Source: Brevibacterium antiquum (GTDB lineage: Bacteria > Actinomycetota > Actinomycetes > Actinomycetales > Brevibacteriaceae). From it: 64,000 nucleotides of DNA. Both the position numbers and the translations under genes were made by a program. Below are positions 33,752 through 41,726 of the stretch, one piece after another. How positions within the stretch are numbered: the stretch's first letter is position 1; each line of letters opens with the position of its first letter. The notes beneath the pieces are model-generated. The model saw only the letters and a list, made by a program, of their open reading frames with translations, was not told the origin of the DNA and searched no databases. The stretch covers positions 123,776 through 187,775 of the forward strand of contig NZ_JABASX010000011.1 of NCBI RefSeq assembly GCF_016107655.1, read 5' to 3'.

Positions 33752-34486
33752 TCACACCGACCGGGCTCTGACCCCTGTACTGACCCCTGCACCGGCTGCG
33801 GCGCTGCCAGCGGCAGCAGCGCCGACGTCAGCAGCGGCAGCAGCGCCGGCGGCCGCGTCATCGGCTGTGGCCCTGTCGTCGACGCCCAGCAGCCGTCCGG
33901 CGGTGAGCTCGAGGGATGCCGCGATCCGATCGGACGTCGCGGCACTGCGACCGGCGGCCACTCCGACATCGAAGCCGTCGATGACCGCGATGAGAGTGTC
34001 GACGATGAGATCCACATCGGCGTGCGGCCGGAAGCTCCCGTCGTCGATGCCGATGGCGATCAGTCCCCGGAAGTGGGCACTCCATGTGTCGAAGATCGCG
34101 TCGACCGAGTCTCGCAGGTACTCATTGCGCGGCGAGGCGGCGAGGAGTTCGATCCACACCTGCGAGCGCCGCTGCAGGTCACCGCTCCTCGGGACGGCCC
34201 GCAGACTCGACTGCAGCCTCTCCCACGCTGTCCCCTGCTCCTGTGTGAGACCCGCGATGGCGTCGACGACTGTGCTGCTGTGGGTCGAGAAGGCGTGGAC
34301 GAGCAGGGACTCCCGGGACCCGAAGTAGTACTGCAGAGTACCCACGGACAGCTCCGCCGCCTCGGCGATGTCCTTCATCCGCACTGCTTCCGGACCGTGC
34401 TGGGCAATCTGGTCAAGGGCGGATTCGAGGATGGCGCTGCGCCTGGACGCGACCTCGGCCGCGGAGTGCTGAGGACGCGGGCTCAC
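33752..34486 (-). CDS. TetR-family transcriptional regulator
   Basis: The 244-residue regulator has a TetR helix-turn-helix (ILESALDQIAQHGPEAVRMK then AEAAELSVGTLQYYFGSRESLL, residues about 15-60) and a ligand domain to about residue 205. The last ~40 residues are an alanine/glycine-rich low-complexity tail (AAAGAAAAADVGAAAAGSAA) encoded by GC-rich slippage-prone repeats. I chose the GTG at 34486 since it lies 22 bp after the flavoprotein stop and begins shortly before the HTH. It probably represses the upstream flavoprotein operon through the palindrome at 36552-36571. Confidence 0.82.
   Translation of the reverse strand: MSPRPQHSAAEVASRRSAILESALDQIAQHGPEAVRMKDIAEAAELSVGTLQYYFGSRESLLVHAFSTHSSTVVDAIAGLTQEQGTAWERLQSSLRAVPRSGDLQRRSQVWIELLAASPRNEYLRDSVDAIFDTWSAHFRGLIAIGIDDGSFRPHADVDLIVDTLIAVIDGFDVGVAAGRSAATSDRIAASLELTAGRLLGVDDRATADDAAAGAAAAADVGAAAAGSAAAGAGVSTGVRARSV
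33768..33791 (-). repeat. Two 12-bp repeats at the 3' end of the TetR gene
   Basis: CTGACCCCTGTA (33768-33779) and CTGACCCCTGCA (33780-33791) lie within the last codons of the TetR gene, next to GCAGCAGCGCCG-rich repeats at about 33800-33860 that encode its alanine tail. Confidence 0.6.
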
Positions 34487-34508
34487 GAGAATGCCGATCT
34501 CACGATGC

Positions 34509-36512
34509 TCATGAGGCTGCAGCCAAACTGCTCGCGGCCTGCAGTCCTTCGAAGACCGCTTCCTCCACCGTCCGCGGTGCCACGGCATCCCCGATGGTGC
34601 GAACGCTCGCGGACCCGAAGTCGAGATCAGGGATCACGGACTGCGGTGCGCCGGAGACGATAGTCGCCGCCACGCCGTCGACCTCGTGGACGAGTTCGCA
34701 CAGCGTCGACTGCAGGTAGCCGGTCGACGCATCGACTCCGACGAGGCGGGCGTCGTTGAGGAAGTCGACTCCAGCCCGCAGAGCCTGGGACACGAGCAGT
34801 GTGCGTGTGTACTGCTGGATCGCGGCTCCGGCGAAGTTCGCCGCCGTCGCCAGTGTCACCGGTACGCGTGCTTCGGCCAAGCGCAGGGCGATGCCCAGGC
34901 CGATCCAGTCGCCCTTCCAATCGGTGACGAGCACACGGCCTGCAGGCAGACTCGGCTGGGTGCTCAGATAGTCGCGGGCACCGACGACGACAGCCTCATC
35001 GTCGACCTCAAGTTGTGGCATCCGCTGCTTGGCACCCGTCGCGACGATCACGTGATCGGGGGCAACCTCGGCCAGCATCTGCTGGGTCACCGGCGTCGAC
35101 GTTCGAATGTCGACTCCCGCGCGTCGTGCCTCGGCGCTCAGGTTCGTCGCCGCTCCCCCGAATTCGGACCGGTAGGGCAGCTCCTGAGCCAGCAGCACGG
35201 CCCCGCCGAGGTGGGGCTCGCGTTCACAGAGGACGACGTCATCACCCTGTTCAGCTGCCACCGCTGCCGCCTTGAGTCCGGCGGGGCCTCCCCCGATGAC
35301 GAGCACACGACGTCGGGTCCTCACCCTGGGCCTGGGCAGGAACGTCAGCTCCCGACCCGACTCGGGGTACTGGATGCAGGAGATGGGCACGCCCATCTGG
35401 AAATGCCCGATGCAGGCCTGGTTGCAGCCGATGCAGGCTCGGATCTCGTCCACGGCGTCGTGCTGGGCCTTGTCGGCGATCGCCGGGTCGCAGATCATCG
35501 CCCGGGTCATGATCGCCATGTCGGTGCGGCCTTCGGCGATGGCCGTCTCCGCCTCGTGGGGCTGGTTGATCCGTCCGGCGACCATCACCGGTCGGTCGGT
35601 GATCTTCTTGACCTGTTCGGACAGGCTCGCGGCATAGGCCGGGTCGATCTGCATCGAGGGGACGATGTGCACCGCACCCTGCAGGGTCGAGGAGTCTCCG
35701 GCGGTGATCGAGAAGTAGTCGAGGCAGTCCATCTGCTCGCCGGAGCCTGGCCCATCCGCGACCGTCATCGCGTCGAGGTGGCCGATGAGCTCGAGAACCT
35801 CGGTGGCGACCAGACCGTCCTCGGTCTTCTCCTCTCCAGAGATCCTCAGGCCCACCACGACGTCTGGGCCCACCGCTTCGCGAACCCCGGCGACCACCTC
35901 GGCGAGGAAACGACGACGACTGGCCGGGCTGCCCCCGTATTCATCGGTGCGCGTGTTCACTCGCGGGTTGAAGAACTGAATGGGCAGGTACCCATGGCTG
36001 GCCACGATCTCGACGCCGTCGATGCCGGAGTCGGCGATGCGCTTCGCGGCGCTGGCATACCCGGCGATGATGTCCTTGATCGCGGAGGTGCTCAATGCCT
36101 CGGGGACGACCTTGAACCTCTCCTGCGGTTCGTCACTGGGAGCCACGGCGCGAGGGGCCATGCCGCGCTCGCCGTCCATGACCTCACGTCCCGGGTGGAA
36201 GAGCTGAGCGAAGATGGTGGCACCGTGACGGTGGACCGCCTCGGCGACGGTCCGGTATCCGGGCACCGAGGAATCGTCGGTGGCCATGAGCACATGGTTC
36301 GTGTAACGGGCGGTCTCGTGGACGCCTGAGACCTGGAGGACGATGAGACCGCAGCCGCCCCTGGCTCGCTCTTCGTGATAGGCGACAAGATCGTCGCCGA
36401 TCATCCCGTGGTCATCGAGTACGGTGTCGTGGCCCGAGGACACGATGCGGTTGCGAATGGTCTTCGCGCCCAGCGTGATGGGTTCGAAGAGGTGAGGGAA
36501 CAGTGAAGACAT
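34509..36512 (-). CDS. Old-yellow-enzyme/TMADH-type NADH:flavin oxidoreductase
   Basis: The 667-residue enzyme combines an N-terminal FMN TIM barrel (residues 1-365) with a 4Fe-4S cysteine cluster (CIGCNQACIGHF...CIQYP) and C-terminal FAD/NAD(P) Rossmann folds (VLVIGGGPAGLKAAAVAAE). This is the architecture of trimethylamine dehydrogenase, 2,4-dienoyl-CoA reductase and N-methylproline demethylase. The sequence seems nearest to the demethylase/dehydrogenase branch, but the substrate cannot be read from it. ATG 36512 (MSSLFPHLFEP) follows AAGGACG; the open frame continues far upstream without homology. It forms an operon with the TetR gene. Confidence 0.85.
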   Translation of the reverse strand: MSSLFPHLFEPITLGAKTIRNRIVSSGHDTVLDDHGMIGDDLVAYHEERARGGCGLIVLQVSGVHETARYTNHVLMATDDSSVPGYRTVAEAVHRHGATIFAQLFHPGREVMDGERGMAPRAVAPSDEPQERFKVVPEALSTSAIKDIIAGYASAAKRIADSGIDGVEIVASHGYLPIQFFNPRVNTRTDEYGGSPASRRRFLAEVVAGVREAVGPDVVVGLRISGEEKTEDGLVATEVLELIGHLDAMTVADGPGSGEQMDCLDYFSITAGDSSTLQGAVHIVPSMQIDPAYAASLSEQVKKITDRPVMVAGRINQPHEAETAIAEGRTDMAIMTRAMICDPAIADKAQHDAVDEIRACIGCNQACIGHFQMGVPISCIQYPESGRELTFLPRPRVRTRRRVLVIGGGPAGLKAAAVAAEQGDDVVLCEREPHLGGAVLLAQELPYRSEFGGAATNLSAEARRAGVDIRTSTPVTQQMLAEVAPDHVIVATGAKQRMPQLEVDDEAVVVGARDYLSTQPSLPAGRVLVTDWKGDWIGLGIALRLAEARVPVTLATAANFAGAAIQQYTRTLLVSQALRAGVDFLNDARLVGVDASTGYLQSTLCELVHEVDGVAATIVSGAPQSVIPDLDFGSASVRTIGDAVAPRTVEEAVFEGLQAASSLAAAS

Positions 36513-36551
36513 GATCGTCCTTGATGCATGCGGGGTGGGTCCTGACAGGTA

Positions 36552-36571
36552 ATTCATATCATGGTATGAAT
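36552..36571. promoter_or_regulatory. TetR operator palindrome upstream of the flavoprotein
   Basis: ATTCATATCATGGTATGAAT is a 20-bp near-perfect palindrome (two mismatches in the centre). It is 39 bp before the flavoprotein ATG and overlaps TATGAA-like -10 sequence. Probable site of the regulator at 33752-34486; it could also affect the divergent gene at 36661. Confidence 0.7.
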
Positions 36572-36660
36572 AACTGTGGAAGGTCCAACTGCTCGGTGCA
36601 GAACACCCAAGTGCTCGACTCAGAACAACCGGATGGCCCCGACCATGTGAGAATCGAGGC

Positions 36661-37956
36661 ATGAGCTCACACCGCTCCCCCACCTCGGCGACTGCTGGCA
36701 GCACAACGACTGATGACAGGACAACGGTCCGTGATCGCCTGAGCCCCGCCGGACGACTCATCGGCCTCGACGCCGCTCGCGGAATCGCCCTGTTCGCGAT
36801 GATGGTCACGCACATCTTCGCCTTGTCCGATCCCGAGGGCCTCCCAACCTGGGCAGCCGTGTTTGCGGGGCGTGCCTCGGCACTGTTCGCGGTCCTGGCC
36901 GGCTGTTCGCTGGTGCTCTCGACGCGGTCGCGGATGGCAGCTTCGGGACGTCTGCGCGATGCCGTGCCCAGTGTGCTCATCCGGGCAGGAGCGATCGTCA
37001 TCATCGGACTGTGCCTGGGGTCGATCTCGTCGCTGCTGGCTGTCATCCTCGTCAACTACGGGGTCATGTTCGCGATTGCGATGCTGTTTCTGCGCCTGCG
37101 CGCCAGCACACTCTTCGTCATCGCCGGTGCCTGGATGGTCCTCAGCCCTGTGCTCTCGATGCTCATCCGCAGCCAGTTCGGCCTGGAGCCGATGTATTCG
37201 TCGATGTCGTGGTTCGACTTCGCGAGCCCTGTGACCATGCTCCACGACCTGGTGCTCACCGGCTATTACCCGATTCTGCAGTGGCTGTCGTACATCTTGT
37301 TGGGGATGGCGGTCGCGAAGGTCGATATCGGCAGGCACCTCCTGTCCCTCTTCGCCGCCGGTCTGGGGCTGTTCCTCGTCGGCAAGGGAGTCTCCTGGCT
37401 GCTCATCAACGTCGCTGGAGGCGGTCCTGTGCTGGTTCGGGTGTCCGAGCTGCATGGGACCGATCTCAATGCGGCGCTGTTCACCGGCAGCTATGGGGTG
37501 ACGCCGACGACGTCGTGGTGGTGGCTGGCGATCGCGGGCCCGCACTCAAGCACGCCCTTCGACCTGCTGTCCACGGCCGGAACCGCACTGACGACCATCG
37601 TCGTCTGTCAGTCGCTGGCGATGCTCCTGGGGCGCAGCACCTGGGTGCTGGCGCCGTTGACGGCTCCCGGCTCAATGCCCTTGAGCGTGTACTCCGCCCA
37701 TGTCGTCCTGCTCGAGATCACTCGCCCCTGGATCGAGGCCAATCCGATGCTCGGCGGTGAGGCGATGTCACCGCAGACCGTCGAGTTCGGTCTGCATGCT
37801 CTCGTGTTCATCGGCTTCGCTCTGATGTGGAAGCTGGCGATCGGTGCCCATGGCCCGCTTGAGGGCGGAGTCGCGGCGATCATCCGATCCGCGTCGCCGG
37901 TTCCGGGGCCCGGGCCGGCTAGGAATTCTGCTTCACACCCGCCCGATGCATCGTGA
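36661..37956 (+). CDS. HGSNAT/DUF1624-DUF418-like polytopic membrane protein
   Basis: The 431-residue protein has a polar N-terminus, then about ten membrane helices. The start of the membrane part, RLIGLDAARGIALFAMMVTHIF, is the hallmark of the heparan-alpha-glucosaminide N-acetyltransferase-like/DUF1624 group, and the C-terminal helices (LTAPGSMPLSVYSAHVVLLEI) are DUF418-like. Relatives transfer acyl groups across membranes or onto sugars; no substrate can be assigned. It is divergent from the flavoprotein gene. Its last 38 bp overlap the convergent gene at 37919. Confidence 0.75.
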   Translation: MSSHRSPTSATAGSTTTDDRTTVRDRLSPAGRLIGLDAARGIALFAMMVTHIFALSDPEGLPTWAAVFAGRASALFAVLAGCSLVLSTRSRMAASGRLRDAVPSVLIRAGAIVIIGLCLGSISSLLAVILVNYGVMFAIAMLFLRLRASTLFVIAGAWMVLSPVLSMLIRSQFGLEPMYSSMSWFDFASPVTMLHDLVLTGYYPILQWLSYILLGMAVAKVDIGRHLLSLFAAGLGLFLVGKGVSWLLINVAGGGPVLVRVSELHGTDLNAALFTGSYGVTPTTSWWWLAIAGPHSSTPFDLLSTAGTALTTIVVCQSLAMLLGRSTWVLAPLTAPGSMPLSVYSAHVVLLEITRPWIEANPMLGGEAMSPQTVEFGLHALVFIGFALMWKLAIGAHGPLEGGVAAIIRSASPVPGPGPARNSASHPPDAS

Positions 37957-38377
37957 CGGCCTTGCGCATCGTTGATCTGGCGCGCTTGCGATCTCCGCAC
38001 GCGTCGTAGGCACAGGAGAGGCGGAACCATGAGCGCCAGTCCTCGGGTGCCGCCTCTGCCTCGGCCTGGTACTGACCGAAGGCTTCGTCGGCGGATTCGC
38101 GGATGATCCTCCCGCCCGGAGTTCGCGGAAGATCATCGACGGGAAGCCCACCCTCTGATTTCAGGATGCGCGCCAACTTCTCGGTCCGGGCACCGAACAT
38201 GAGTTCAACGATGAGCGTCCAGGCTCCGACGAGCGGCAGGACGAAGAGGGCGATGCCCATCAGTCGTGGAATCAGATCGGGTTCTCTGACCAGAATCCAT
38301 GCTCGATGCCCCATAAGGACGAAGTAGAAGACGAGCACCACTGAGACGACGATCGCCCCGATTTTTCCTTTGGACAT
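37919..38377 (-). CDS. Conserved membrane protein with TPR-like tail
   Basis: The 152-residue protein has two membrane helices (IGAIVVSVVLVFYFVLMGHR and MGIALFVLPLVGAWTLIVEL) and a cytoplasmic helical tail with RSWFRLSCAYDACGDRKRAR, a single TPR-like unit. Such proteins are common next to dapB in Micrococcales and have no known role. The ATG overlaps the dapB stop by one base, so the two are co-translated. The 3' end overlaps the convergent membrane protein gene by 38 bp. Confidence 0.75.
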   Translation of the reverse strand: MSKGKIGAIVVSVVLVFYFVLMGHRAWILVREPDLIPRLMGIALFVLPLVGAWTLIVELMFGARTEKLARILKSEGGLPVDDLPRTPGGRIIRESADEAFGQYQAEAEAAPEDWRSWFRLSCAYDACGDRKRARSTMRKAVTMHRAGVKQNS

Positions 38378-39126
38378 CAGAGGTCGAGCATATTCTCGAG
38401 GCCATGCAGAAGGCCGGTGTAGTCGGAGATCGACCGCACTGCGGTGACGATTCCCGGCATGAACGCCGAGGTGGAATGTGAGTCCGTCCGGATCGTCAGG
38501 GCCTCGCCGCTGGAACCGAAGTGGATCTCCTCCGAGGCTGTCATGCCCTGCTGTCGGATCGCGTGCACGTGGATGCCGTCGACGACTGCGCCGCGAGCAC
38601 CGTTGGGATCGATTTCGGTGGCGTCGGGTACCGGAGGCAGGCCGGCATCGTTCCGGGCTGCCGCGATTCGCTGCGCGGTGTGGTTAGCCGTTCCCGACGG
38701 AGCGTCGAGCTTGCGTGGGTGGTGGATCTCGACCACCTCGGCGGAGTCGAAGTACGGTGCGGCCAGCTCAGCGAAGCGCATGGCCAGGACCGCACCGATC
38801 GAGAAGTTCGGGGCGATGAGCACAGCGGTCTCCGCATGCTTGGCCAGGAGCTCTGCGAGACCGGACAGCTTCTCAGCGTCCCAGCCGGTCGTTCCGACCA
38901 CGGTGTCGATGTCGTGCTCGACGAGGAAGCGCACGTTGGCCTCCGTCGAGGCGGGAACCGTGAGTTCAACCGCAACGTCGACGCTCTTCTCGAGCAGACT
39001 CTCCAGGGAGTCGCTGCTGCCCAGGCTCGCAACGAGTTCGAGGCCCTCAGCCTCGGTGATGGCGTCGACAGCTTGGGCGCCCATGCGGCCCTGTGCTCCG
39101 ATGACGGCTACCCGAATCGCATTCAT
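38377..39126 (-). CDS. dapB: 4-hydroxy-tetrahydrodipicolinate reductase
   Basis: DapB reduces the DapA product with NAD(P)H. The 249-residue protein has the dinucleotide-binding GAQGRMG (residues 10-16), the family loop GTTGW, and the catalytic/DAP-binding EIHHPRKLDAPSGTA. The ATG at 39126 gives MNAIRVAVIGAQGRMG, the expected N-terminus. It is followed by the small membrane protein gene with a one-base overlap. With dapA and dapF it gives three lysine-pathway genes in the window, in separate transcripts. Confidence 0.95.
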   Translation of the reverse strand: MNAIRVAVIGAQGRMGAQAVDAITEAEGLELVASLGSSDSLESLLEKSVDVAVELTVPASTEANVRFLVEHDIDTVVGTTGWDAEKLSGLAELLAKHAETAVLIAPNFSIGAVLAMRFAELAAPYFDSAEVVEIHHPRKLDAPSGTANHTAQRIAAARNDAGLPPVPDATEIDPNGARGAVVDGIHVHAIRQQGMTASEEIHFGSSGEALTIRTDSHSTSAFMPGIVTAVRSISDYTGLLHGLENMLDL

Positions 39127-39166
39127 AAGTTCGTAACTCCTTGCTCGACGATCTCCGCAGGCCAGT

Positions 39167-39676
39167 CTAACGACTCACGGCACTGCCACCGTCATCAGGT
39201 GATGTGGTCGAGGAAGCACGGATCGGCAGTCTGCGCCGCTGGGGCCGCGGATCTCCGGCCAGTCGAGCACATTCTTCTGTATCGAACCGGACCCCGCCGT
39301 AAAGCAGTCGTTCACGTTGCCGACCTTCGACGATGAAACCGGCGCTCTTCGCGACCGCTGCCGATGCCGGGTTGTTCACGCGGAAGCCCAGTTCAAGTCG
39401 ATAGACGCCAAGTCCATCGTGGAGGTGGTCGACGAAACTGCGCAGGCCGGCCGCGGCCAGGCCCCGACCCCGGACGTCTGGGTCGAGCCAATAGGAGATC
39501 CAAGCGGTCGAATTCCGCCGATCGACGGCTGTCGCCATCACATTGCCGACCGGCGTCTGGTTCCCGTCCACGATTGCGTCGGCCGCCGGCGTCCCCTCGT
39601 CCTCGGCACTGCGGATCCTATCGAGCCATGCCTGCGCACCTGCTGGTGAGCGGTCGTCAGGCCAGTCCCCGGACAT
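39167..39676 (-). CDS. GNAT acetyltransferase, probably N-terminally truncated
   Basis: The frame encodes a GNAT fold with the acetyl-CoA site visible as DPDVRGRGLAAAGLRSFVDHL and VNNPASAAVAKSAGFIVEG. Relatives begin about 30-40 residues earlier with a first beta strand and helix; here the first usable ATG (39676) begins MSGDWPDDRSPAGAQAW, just after that region. This ATG is three bases beyond the T-rich end of the sodA terminator and has no ribosome-binding site. An in-frame ATG at 39793 lies inside sodA and gives no GNAT homology. The gene may be decaying or expressed by read-through; function as a ribosomal-protein-type acetyltransferase is only a guess. Confidence 0.6.
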   Translation of the reverse strand: MSGDWPDDRSPAGAQAWLDRIRSAEDEGTPAADAIVDGNQTPVGNVMATAVDRRNSTAWISYWLDPDVRGRGLAAAGLRSFVDHLHDGLGVYRLELGFRVNNPASAAVAKSAGFIVEGRQRERLLYGGVRFDTEECARLAGDPRPQRRRLPIRASSTTSPDDGGSAVSR

Positions 39677-39678
39677 GA

Positions 39679-39717
39679 AAACGGCGGCCCCGCCGCGATG
39701 GGTCGGAGCCGCCGTTT
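39679..39717 (-). terminator. sodA Rho-independent terminator
   Basis: AAACGGCGGCCCC (39679-39691) pairs with GGAGCCGCCGTTT (39705-39717), 13 bp with one G-U, and is followed on the minus strand by TTTT. It is 18 bp after the sodA stop. Confidence 0.85.
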
Positions 39718-39734
39718 CAGGGTCTGTACAGCTA

Positions 39735-40361
39735 TCAGCCGAGCAGGAGGCCCTTGGTCTGAGCCACGGCGCGGTCGAAGCGTGCGCCTGCATCTGCCCA
39801 GTTCACGATGTTCCACCAGGCCTTGACGTAGTCAGGCTTGACGTTCTGGTAGTCGAGGTAGAAGGCGTGCTCCCACATATCGAGCTGGAGAACCGGGGTT
39901 CCGCCGAGCTGGATGTCCGACTGCTGGTCCTTGAGCTGTTCGATGAAGAGGTTTCCACCGAGCTGATCGTAGACGAGCACGGCCCAGCCGGAGCCCTGAA
40001 TCGTGGTGGCTGCCGTGGTGAAGTGCTCACGGAACTTGTCGAAGGAACCGAACTGGTCGTCGATGGCTGCTGCGAGTTCGCCGACGGGCTTGTCGCCACC
40101 GTCTGGAGACATGTTGTTCCAGAAGATCGAGTGGTTGACGTGTCCGCCGAGGTTGAACGCGAGGTCGCGGGTCAGCTTCGGCACGTTGGCGAGGTTGCCG
40201 CTTTCGCGGGCTTCAGCCAGCTGCTCAACGGCGGTGTTGGCGCCCTTGACGTAGGTTGCGTGGTGCTTGTCGTGGTGCAGCTCCATGATGCGAGCCGAGA
40301 TGTGCGGCTCAAGTGCGGAGTAGTCGTAGGGCAGTTCCGGAAGGACGTACTGCTCAGCCAT
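39735..40361 (-). CDS. sodA: Superoxide dismutase (Mn/Fe type)
   Basis: Converts superoxide to oxygen and hydrogen peroxide. The four metal ligands are in the first helix ([15 protein letters not shown]), [10 protein letters not shown], and [11 protein letters not shown]. The 208-residue length and GGGNLFI-like segment [11 protein letters not shown] are typical. Mn is the likelier metal (GS-type residues GSGWAVLV), but Fe or cambialism cannot be excluded. ATG 40361 has a perfect GGAGG site. It is monocistronic, ended by a strong terminator. Confidence 0.95.
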   Translation of the reverse strand: MAEQYVLPELPYDYSALEPHISARIMELHHDKHHATYVKGANTAVEQLAEARESGNLANVPKLTRDLAFNLGGHVNHSIFWNNMSPDGGDKPVGELAAAIDDQFGSFDKFREHFTTAATTIQGSGWAVLVYDQLGGNLFIEQLKDQQSDIQLGGTPVLQLDMWEHAFYLDYQNVKPDYVKAWWNIVNWADAGARFDRAVAQTKGLLLG

Positions 40362-40507
40362 GAAATTCCTCCTGAAGAGAATTGATGTCCGCCAGGTCGG
40401 CGGCTTCATTTCGACCCTATAGCAGGGTCTCATCTCGAACAACACGGTAATCGTGAGGACTATTCCAGATGACGCCAAGTGACCTCGGAAAAGATCGCGG
40501 CACCGCA

Positions 40508-40560
40508 CGAATGCATCCACACGCCATACGAATGCATCCACACGAAATCATCCACAGTGT
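40508..40560. repeat. 21-bp tandem repeats ending at the acyl-CoA dehydrogenase stop
   Basis: CGAATGCATCCACACGCCATA (40508-40528) is followed by a second unit at 40529-40549 sharing the first 16 bases and by a partial ATCCACA copy up to 40560. The array abuts the stop codon (40560-40562) and lies in the gap before sodA. Confidence 0.75.
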
Positions 40561-41726
40561 CAGGGCAGATTCCGTGAGATGAGCAGCCGCATGATGTCTG
40601 AGGTGCCTTCCTCGATCTCCTCGAGTTTCGCATCCCGCATCCACTGCTCAACCGGATGCTCTCGCGAATAGCCCCACCCGCCCAGGGTCTGGACTCCGGC
40701 CCAGGTGCAGAACATCGCCGTCTCCGAGGCGCCCAGTTTGGCCATGGCCGCCGAGGCGGTGACCTTCTCCCGCGGCACGCCGTCACCGGCATCGATCATC
40801 CGGGCCGCGTTGAGGACCTGCAGCCAGGCGGCATCGATGCGTGCCGACATGTCTGCCAGCCGGAAGGCCACGGACTGATGTTCGATGATCGTTTTTCCGA
40901 ACTGTGTGCGCTCACGCGCGTAGTCGCGGGCGTATTCGTAGGCTGCTCTGGCTGTGCCCAGTGCCGCGGCACCGAGGACCACACGGGAGATGTCGAAGGT
41001 GCGCATCAGCCCGTAGAAGCCCTGCCCCTCCTCGCCGAGGCGGTTGTGGGTCGGCACGAACGCGTCGGAGAAGAAGATCTCCCGGCACACGATCGCCCGC
41101 TGGCCCATCTTCTTCATCGGGGCCCCGAACTCCATGCCCTCGGTTTCCCTGGGCAGGAGGAAGGCGGTGACCCCACGTGAGCGCTGCGCGGGATCAGTCT
41201 TGGCGAAGACCACATAGCCCTCGGCGAGTCCGGCGTTCGAGATCCAGACCTTCTGCCCGTTGAGCAGGTAACCGCCGTCAACAGCCTCTGCCCTGGTGGT
41301 GATCGAGGCGGAGTCGGATCCAGAGCCCGGTTCGGTCGTCGCCAGAGCGGTGAAGACCGGTTCCGGCCCGGTCAGAGGGCGCAGCCAGGTCTCTTTCTGC
41401 TCTTCGGTACCCAGCGCCAGGATCGGATCGGCGAAGAAGCCGTTGGAGCACAGAAGGTTCCCGATGCCGGGGTCCCCGAAGCACAGCTGCTCTTGGACGA
41501 GGCATTGGGTGAAGACGTCGGTGAAGCCTCCGCCCCCGTACTCCTCGGGGATCATGAAGTCGGTGATGCCCACGCGTGCCGCCTCGCGGAACAGCTCCAC
41601 CGGGGACTCGGTGTCCGCTTCGTCGACGCCGGGGCCTGCGGGTCGGATCTTGTCCTTGGCGAAGGTGGCGCACAATTCGATGATGTCGTTCTGCTCATCA
41701 CTCAGCGGCCAGGGTGTATAGCTCAT
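40560..41726 (-). CDS. Acyl-CoA dehydrogenase
   Basis: The 388-residue flavoprotein oxidises a short or branched acyl-CoA to the enoyl-CoA. FAD-binding ALATTEPGSGSDSASI and the C-terminal QTLGGWGYSREHPVEQWMRDAK are present; the catalytic glutamate is in IEEGTSDIM near residue 375. It is the last gene of the operon that begins at 46780 and overlaps the ThDP enzyme gene by 4 bp (ATGA). The context suggests a branched-chain or amino-acid-derived acyl-CoA, but the chain length is not fixed by sequence. Confidence 0.9.
   Translation of the reverse strand: MSYTPWPLSDEQNDIIELCATFAKDKIRPAGPGVDEADTESPVELFREAARVGITDFMIPEEYGGGGFTDVFTQCLVQEQLCFGDPGIGNLLCSNGFFADPILALGTEEQKETWLRPLTGPEPVFTALATTEPGSGSDSASITTRAEAVDGGYLLNGQKVWISNAGLAEGYVVFAKTDPAQRSRGVTAFLLPRETEGMEFGAPMKKMGQRAIVCREIFFSDAFVPTHNRLGEEGQGFYGLMRTFDISRVVLGAAALGTARAAYEYARDYARERTQFGKTIIEHQSVAFRLADMSARIDAAWLQVLNAARMIDAGDGVPREKVTASAAMAKLGASETAMFCTWAGVQTLGGWGYSREHPVEQWMRDAKLEEIEEGTSDIMRLLISRNLP

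Noticed and set aside
34686..36329. 547-codon plus-strand open frame opposite the flavoprotein
   Set aside because: Antisense shadow of an unmistakable OYE/TMADH-type coding sequence; composition is Arg/Gly/His-rich without a known domain.
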